This document shows positions 59,008-64,000 of a stretch of DNA of 64,000 nucleotides, piece by piece (the stretch's first letter is position 1; every line of letters starts with the position of its first letter). Below the pieces are notes generated by a model. It did no database searches, was not told where the DNA came from, and saw only the letters and a list, made by a program, of their open reading frames with translations. The stretch is from contig JBEBIT010000008.1 in assembly GCA_040080215.1 (NCBI GenBank), forward strand, positions 14,594-78,593, in the 5' to 3' direction. A program made the position numbers and the translations under genes. This stretch comes from CAIUGU01 sp040080215. Its GTDB lineage: Bacteria; Pseudomonadota; Gammaproteobacteria; Steroidobacterales; Steroidobacteraceae.

Positions 59008-60225
59008 TCAGGCAATCAGCTCGTTGAGCTGGAAGATCGGCAGGAGCATCGCGAGCACGATGAGCAGAACGAAGCCGCCCATCACGAGGATCATGAGCGG
59101 GCCCAGCAGTCCCACGAACGTGCTCAAGGTCGCATCCATCTCCCGTTCCTGGTTGCTCGCGGCACGGTCCAGCATGGTCTCGAGGTCGCCGCTGGTCTCG
59201 CCGCTCGCGATGAGATGAATCATCATCGGTGGGAAGAGGCGGGAAGTGCTCAAGGACTTGGCGATGGCAGCACCTTCCCGAACCCGGGCGGCGGCTTCCT
59301 CGACGGCATCCCGCATCGGGAGGTTGGTGACGACCTCGCCCGCGATCTTGAGCGCATCCAGCACGGGAACGGAACTCGATGTCAGCGTGGAGAACGTGCG
59401 GGCAAAGCGCGCTGTATTGGTGCCCCGGACGACCTTGCCGACGAGAGGCAGGTTGAGCAGCATGCGGTGGAAGCGGCGTCGCGCTGCGGGCGCCCTGAGC
59501 CAGCGACGGAACAGCAAGGCGGCTGCAATGCAGAGGAGAATCACCAGCCAGCCCCAGTTGCGCATGAAATCGGAGAACCCGATGAGGATCTGGGTCAGCA
59601 GCGGCAAGGCAGCCTTGGAGTTCTCGAACTGGCGCACGATCTTCGGTACTACGAACGTCAACAGCATTGCGACGATTGAGGCGCACACCACGAACAGAAG
59701 GATGGGATAGAGCATCGCATTCAGGGTGCGGCTGCGCAGCAGTTCCCGGCTTTCCGTGTAGTCCGCGAGCCGCTCGAGAACCGTATCCAGGTGGCCCGAC
59801 TGCTCGCCCGCCGCGACGGTAGCGCGATAGATCTCGGGGAAAGCCTTGGGAAAATCGCCGAGGCCATCCGCCAGCGCGTGTCCCTGCATGACCTTGGATC
59901 GCACGCCAAGGAGCACGCTGCGGGTGCGGGGTCGCTCGGACTGTTCCGACACCGCCAGCAGGGCTTCTTCAAGCGGCAGTCCCGAGCGAACCAGCGTGGC
60001 CAATTGTCGCGTTAGAAGCGCCAGATCCTTGGCGGTCAACCCGCGCGTCAGGGAGAAACGGCCTTCCTCCCTGCGGGCTTCCCGTTGAGCGACTTCGGTA
60101 ACGGTGACGGGTAGCAAGCTGCGTTCGCGCAGCATCTGCCGAACCTGCCGGGCCGTGTCGCCTTCGAGAACACCGGTCTTCTCGCGGCCACCCGCATCGA
60201 CGGCGGTGTATTCGAATGCGCCCAC
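59008..60225 (-). CDS. gspF: type II secretion inner-membrane protein GspF
   Basis: 405 residues with three hydrophobic membrane segments (about 168-200, 215-235 and 370-400) and two T2SF cytoplasmic domains. Motifs: FEYTAVDAGGREKTGVLEGDTARQVRQMLRE at the N-terminus, LTRQLATLVRSGLPLEEAL, GHALADGLGDFPKAFPEIYRATVAAGEQSGHLD and the second-domain repeat MMIHLIASGETSGDLETML. GTG start with AGGGG upstream. Last of the gspD-gspE-gspF run. It helps anchor the GspE ATPase. Confidence 0.95.
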   Translation of the reverse strand: MGAFEYTAVDAGGREKTGVLEGDTARQVRQMLRERSLLPVTVTEVAQREARREEGRFSLTRGLTAKDLALLTRQLATLVRSGLPLEEALLAVSEQSERPRTRSVLLGVRSKVMQGHALADGLGDFPKAFPEIYRATVAAGEQSGHLDTVLERLADYTESRELLRSRTLNAMLYPILLFVVCASIVAMLLTFVVPKIVRQFENSKAALPLLTQILIGFSDFMRNWGWLVILLCIAAALLFRRWLRAPAARRRFHRMLLNLPLVGKVVRGTNTARFARTFSTLTSSSVPVLDALKIAGEVVTNLPMRDAVEEAAARVREGAAIAKSLSTSRLFPPMMIHLIASGETSGDLETMLDRAASNQEREMDATLSTFVGLLGPLMILVMGGFVLLIVLAMLLPIFQLNELIA

Positions 60226-60235
60226 CGGGGTGCCC

Positions 60236-61750
60236 CTAGTCCTCGCGCGTGACGCGCAGGACTTCTTCGATGGTCGTGATGCCCGCGAGTATCTTCTGCC
60301 GGCCGTCGTCGCGGATGCTGGGAGTCATGGTGCGGGCATGGCGCTCGAGTTCGTGCTCGCCGGCTCCGTCGTGGATCATGGTGCGCATGGTGTCGTCCAC
60401 GATCGCGAGTTCGTGGATGCCAGTGCGGCCCTTGAATCCATGTGCACTGTCTGCGCCGGGACGATACAGGATAGGCGAGGGGGCACCTGCCGGAATATTG
60501 AGCAGACGACGTTCATACTCGCCTGCCTCGTAAGCCTGCTTGGTGTCCGGGTTCAATACGCGAACCAGCCGCTGCGCCATGACGCCGAGCAGGCTGGAGG
60601 ACAGCAGGAACGGTTCCACTCCCATGTCACGGAGCCGGGTTACGGCGCCGACCGCGGTATTCGTGTGCAGCGTCGATAGAACGAGGTGGCCGGTCAGCGA
60701 GGCCTGGACGGCGATATGCGCCGTCTCGAGATCGCGGATTTCGCCGACCATGACGACGTCCGGGTCCTGGCGGAGGATGGCTCGCAAGCCGCGCGCAAAG
60801 GTCATTTCCACCTTGGTATTGACCTGGGTCTGGCCGATGCCGTCGATGTAGTACTCGATCGGATCCTCGACCGTCATGATGTTGCGGGTGTTGTCGTTGA
60901 TTCGCTCGAGGGCGGCATACAGCGTGGTCGTCTTGCCCGAGCCCGTTGGTCCCGTCACCAGGATGATGCCGTGCGGTTTGTGCACCAGCTCATCCATCCG
61001 GTCCTGCGTGTGCTGTTCCATGCCGAGGGAACTCAATTCGAGGCGGCCCGCCTGCTTGTCCAGCAAGCGCAATACCACACGTTCGCCGTGGCCTGCGGGG
61101 ATCGTCGACACACGCACGTCGACTGCACGGCCGGCGATGCGCAGGCTGATGCGGCCGTCCTGTGGGAGTCGCTTCTCTGCGATATCCAGCTTCGACATGA
61201 CCTTGACCCGCGATACGACCAGCGGCGCCACGGCGCGACGAGACTGCAACACTTCACGCAGGACGCCGTCGATCCGGAAGCGGATGACGAGACGATTCTC
61301 GAACGGTTCGATATGGATGTCGGATGCGTTGTCACGGACTGCCTGCGTGAGGATCGCATTGATCAGCTTGATGATGGGCGCGTGGTCGTCGCTTTCAAGC
61401 AGGTCGGACGGTTCCGGCAGATCCTGGACCAGGTGAGTCAGGTCGGTGTCGTCCTCGAAGCCACCTGCCATCTGCATCGCCGTGCTGGTGCCGCCTTCGT
61501 AGCGCTCGCGCAGCAATTGGTCGAATGCGTCGGATTCGACTCGCCGTAGCCGCAACGGGACGCCGAGGAATCGCCGCACCTCTGCGATGCTGGCTGGCGT
61601 GGCTCCGGCGCGATAGATGGCATCCGCCACCCCGTCCACCAATTGCTGCACGAGGATGCCGTGCCGCTTGGCGAATGTGAAAGACAGCAGAGGCGCCGTG
61701 CTCGGGGCCTTCGCTGTCTCCTCGATTGCGATGGGAGGAGAGGCTGCCAT
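60236..61750 (-). CDS. gspE: type II secretion ATPase GspE
   Basis: 504-residue hexameric ATPase powering pseudopilus assembly. N1/N2 domains (1-150), then NASDIHIEPFENRLVIRFRIDGVL, Walker A GPTGSGKTTTLYAAL (about 260), Asp box EDPIEYYIDGIGQTQVN, Walker B DPDVVMVGEIRD and the His box TGHLVLSTLHTNTAVGAVTRL. The usual zinc-binding four-Cys domain near the C-terminus is missing: the segment between VLNPDTKQ and GFKGRTGIHEL has no Cys, and the whole protein is Cys-free. Start overlaps the gspD stop (TAATG). Confidence 0.95.
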   Translation of the reverse strand: MAASPPIAIEETAKAPSTAPLLSFTFAKRHGILVQQLVDGVADAIYRAGATPASIAEVRRFLGVPLRLRRVESDAFDQLLRERYEGGTSTAMQMAGGFEDDTDLTHLVQDLPEPSDLLESDDHAPIIKLINAILTQAVRDNASDIHIEPFENRLVIRFRIDGVLREVLQSRRAVAPLVVSRVKVMSKLDIAEKRLPQDGRISLRIAGRAVDVRVSTIPAGHGERVVLRLLDKQAGRLELSSLGMEQHTQDRMDELVHKPHGIILVTGPTGSGKTTTLYAALERINDNTRNIMTVEDPIEYYIDGIGQTQVNTKVEMTFARGLRAILRQDPDVVMVGEIRDLETAHIAVQASLTGHLVLSTLHTNTAVGAVTRLRDMGVEPFLLSSSLLGVMAQRLVRVLNPDTKQAYEAGEYERRLLNIPAGAPSPILYRPGADSAHGFKGRTGIHELAIVDDTMRTMIHDGAGEHELERHARTMTPSIRDDGRQKILAGITTIEEVLRVTRED

Positions 61751-63906
61751 TACCTGGGACCGGCGCGACTTGCAGGCGGCGCGGCAGCGGGTGCTTCAGG
61801 CGTCGGTGCCGGCGTTGTCACCGGAGTTGGCGAGACTGCGCGCACCCCTTCATTGGTCGTGTTCTGAACCGCGGGTGTTCCGCCCGCAGCAGGCGCTGCA
61901 GGTGGATACTTCGCATATTCCTCGATTGGCGCGAGGGTGGGTTGCTTGTCGCCCGGAAGCATCCTTACATTGCCGTTGCTGCGATTGAGCTGCTGGTCGC
62001 GGATCAGGTTGTACTTGCTGTTGGTCTCGAAGGCAGCCTCGACGCCGTCCCGGATGATGGTCGGGCGGATGAAGACCATCAGGTTGGTCTTCACCTTCTT
62101 CACGCTGCGTGTCTTGAACAGTTCTCCCAGCAGCGGAATGGCACCGAGGAACGGCACGCGATTCTCGCCTTCGCGGAGGTTGTCCTCGATCAGCCCGCCC
62201 AGCACGATTACGCCGCCATCGTCGACCAGCACCTTCGTGTTGATGGTCCGCTTGTTGGTGATGAGGTCGACCGCACCGGAAGTGCCTTGGGCAAGGCTGG
62301 AAGCCTCCTGCTCGATCTTCATCAATACGGAGCCGCTGTCATTGATCTGGGGCGTGATCTTCAGGATCGTGCCGACTTCCTGTCGCTGGATGGTCTGGAA
62401 GGGATTCACGGTGCCGGTGGCCCCGCCCGTGGTGCTTCCCGTCGTGTTCGTGTACTGGCCGGTGATGAAAGGTACTTCCTGCGCAATCTTGATCTCGGCT
62501 TCCTCGTTGTCCAGCGTCATGATCGAGGGAGTGGAGATGATGTTCGTGTTGGCGTCGCCGCGCAGAGCACGCAGGATTACCGCGAAGTTCATGCCGCCGC
62601 CGGCCTGGTCGAACCGCCCGCCACCCAACGTGAGGCCATTCGGAACTGTCGTCGTCGCAGTTGGATTCGCGATGCCGCGCAGGATGTCGCCCAGGCTGGT
62701 ACCGCCGACGGCCTGATTGAAGACGCCGAGCGGAATCGGATTCCCCGCGGAATCGTTGCCGGTTGCCGCCCAGTTGAGTCCGAGCTCCGAGGCTTTGTCG
62801 GAATCGATCTCGACCACGATGGCCTCGACCTGGACCTGCGCGCGGCGGATGTCGAGCTTGTCGATGATCGACATGACCTGGCGCATCATCTTGGGGGGTG
62901 CCGTGATGACGAGCGCGTTGGTTTGCACATCCGCCCAGATCGTCACGTTGCGGTCTGCGGCCGCTGCGCCGGCGGCAGCAGCGCCGCCGGGTGCAGCCTG
63001 CGTGACGCCCTGCACCTGCTCCTTGAGTTTGGTCGCGATTTTTTCAGCATCTGCGTAGTGCAGGTAGCGGACCTGGGTATCACCGCCGCTTTCGAGCGGC
63101 GTGTCCAGGTGCGTAATCAGGGTCTTGATCCGCAGGCGCTGGGACGCTTCGCCAGTCACGAGCACGCTGTTGCTGCGGTCGTCTGCCACGACCTTTACCT
63201 GCATGGCGCCACCGCCGCCTTCAGCGGCGGCACCGCCCGCGGCGAACAGGGTGTTGACGACGCGGACGATCTCACCGGAGCTCGCGTTCTGCAGCTGGAT
63301 GATGTCGATGTCGCCGTCGCCCGCCTGGTCGATGCGGGCGATGATCCGCATGATCCGGTTCACGTTGTTCGCGCGGTCGGAAATGATCAGCACGTTCGAT
63401 GACGGGGATGCGACGAGATGGCCTTCCTGCGGGATGAGCGGGCGCAGGATCGGGACCAGCTGTACCGCGCTGATGTTCCGTACGGTAATGACCTGGGTGA
63501 CGATCTCGTCCGAAGTCGCACTGACGCGATCTGGCAAGTCGACCGAGGGCGAGGTGCGCGCATTGGCCATAGGAATCACACGGACGATGTTCCCGGTCTC
63601 GACGGCCGTGAAGCCATGCACCTGCAATATCGACAGGAAGGCCTGGTAGAACGCATCTGGGGACATCGGTGTCGATGACAGCATGGTCACCTGTGCGCGC
63701 ACCCGGGGATCGATGATGAAGTTCTTGCCGGTGATGGCGCTTACCGCATCGACGATCTGCGCAAGGTCTGCATCCTTGTAGTTAGGCGTGATGGTGGCTT
63801 GCTGTGCGTTGGCGCTGGCTGAGCTCAGCAACAGCACTGCGCAGACCCATGCCGGGAGTACGCCCCTGGCCCGACCTTGCGCTGCTTGCGGGTACGCGGA
63901 TTTCAT
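61750..63906 (-). CDS. gspD: type II secretion secretin GspD
   Basis: 718-residue outer-membrane secretin. Signal peptide 1-34 (ASANAQ). N0-N3 domains: ITPNYKDADLAQIVDAVSAITGKNFIIDPRV, VRNISAVQLVPILRPLIPQEGHLVASPSSNVLIISDRANNVNR, and the Gly-rich N3 loop with AAAGAAAA. Secretin core: VEAIVVEIDSDKASELGLNW, and VLGGLIEDNLREGENRVPFLGAIPLLGELFKTRS. The C-terminal S-domain region is Pro/Ala-rich and ends ASRAGPR. It begins directly at the stop of an upstream gene (TAA then ATG), so it is in a longer operon. Confidence 0.96.
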   Translation of the reverse strand: MKSAYPQAAQGRARGVLPAWVCAVLLLSSASANAQQATITPNYKDADLAQIVDAVSAITGKNFIIDPRVRAQVTMLSSTPMSPDAFYQAFLSILQVHGFTAVETGNIVRVIPMANARTSPSVDLPDRVSATSDEIVTQVITVRNISAVQLVPILRPLIPQEGHLVASPSSNVLIISDRANNVNRIMRIIARIDQAGDGDIDIIQLQNASSGEIVRVVNTLFAAGGAAAEGGGGAMQVKVVADDRSNSVLVTGEASQRLRIKTLITHLDTPLESGGDTQVRYLHYADAEKIATKLKEQVQGVTQAAPGGAAAAGAAAADRNVTIWADVQTNALVITAPPKMMRQVMSIIDKLDIRRAQVQVEAIVVEIDSDKASELGLNWAATGNDSAGNPIPLGVFNQAVGGTSLGDILRGIANPTATTTVPNGLTLGGGRFDQAGGGMNFAVILRALRGDANTNIISTPSIMTLDNEEAEIKIAQEVPFITGQYTNTTGSTTGGATGTVNPFQTIQRQEVGTILKITPQINDSGSVLMKIEQEASSLAQGTSGAVDLITNKRTINTKVLVDDGGVIVLGGLIEDNLREGENRVPFLGAIPLLGELFKTRSVKKVKTNLMVFIRPTIIRDGVEAAFETNSKYNLIRDQQLNRSNGNVRMLPGDKQPTLAPIEEYAKYPPAAPAAGGTPAVQNTTNEGVRAVSPTPVTTPAPTPEAPAAAPPASRAGPR

Positions 63907-64000
63907 TTACGGGCCTGTTTGCTTTGCGGCAGGTGCCGATTCGAATGTTGGGGTGGGGCCGGCCGGCGCTTCGGGGGGGGCTTCGGCGGCCTGGGCTGGT
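63907..64000 (-). CDS. C-terminus of the gene upstream of gspD (gspC or gspN)
   Basis: Only the last 30 codons are in the window. They encode a Pro/Ala/Glu-rich tail ending TFESAPAAKQTGP and a TAA that abuts the gspD ATG. By position it should be gspC or gspN, but the visible part has no domain that decides. Confidence 0.6.
   Translation of the reverse strand, partial: PAQAAEAPPEAPAGPTPTFESAPAAKQTGP

Overview
The window comes from a high-GC Gram-negative bacterium, most likely a gammaproteobacterium. The evidence is the core block rne | rluC | maf | yceD-rpmF-plsX-fabH, a lexA-imuA-imuB-dnaE2 mutasome cassette, a FimT/PilVWXY1E minor-pilin operon and a type II secretion gspD-gspE-gspF run. 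A Steroidobacter- or Nevskiales-like lineage would fit, but the sequence alone does not prove it. No tRNA, rRNA, CRISPR array or insertion sequence was recognised.

Positions 1-34,900 form a large accessory catabolic island. Left part (1-12,200): a PQQ-dehydrogenase/diheme cytochrome c pair, a TonB-dependent receptor, a lipoprotein-type PQQ dehydrogenase with a built-in c-heme, a Tat-exported TIM-barrel protein, and two copies of a three-gene cassette (two related secreted proteins of unknown function plus a DUF6152 protein) on opposite strands and in circularly permuted order. Middle part (12,300-21,200): a LacI-family regulator, a xylose-isomerase-fold protein next to a Gfo/Idh/MocA oxidoreductase, a Tat-leader remnant, an FMN alpha-hydroxyacid dehydrogenase, a secreted metallo-beta-lactamase-fold enzyme, a secreted SGNH hydrolase, a second Tat-exported TIM-barrel protein and an aldo/keto reductase. 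Right part (21,200-31,420): two paralogous Tat-type amidohydrolases tail to tail, then an aromatic-type cluster on the minus strand (AraC regulator, CoA-transferase A/B, alpha/beta hydrolase, LigA-like and LigB-like extradiol dioxygenase subunits, amidohydrolase), divergent from an MFS transporter, a carboxymuconolactone-decarboxylase-family protein and a flavin monooxygenase. A further operon (32,077-34,854) has two more members of the secreted unknown family around an MBL-fold enzyme.

Two palindromic operator classes of LacI type tie the island together. The first (consensus TGTAATCGATTACA) occurs at 2193, 2389, 12202 and 28271. The second (consensus TGACAGCGCTGTCA) occurs at 2530, 13425 and 19303. 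My working hypothesis is that the island takes up an aromatic glycoside or similar plant phenolic, cleaves it by oxidation and elimination (no glycoside hydrolase was recognised), and degrades the aromatic part by meta-cleavage and CoA transfer.

Positions 35,000-44,800 are housekeeping: a low-molecular-weight phosphatase, RNase E, RluC, Maf, YceD, L32, PlsX, FabH, then an L,D-transpeptidase facing an Lpp-like alanine-zipper lipoprotein. Positions 45,000-52,100 hold the type IV pilus minor-pilin operon. Positions 52,270-58,600 hold lexA with two SOS boxes and the translesion mutasome genes. Positions 58,600-64,000 hold a small charged protein and the type II secretion genes gspF, gspE and gspD, plus the tail of an upstream gene.
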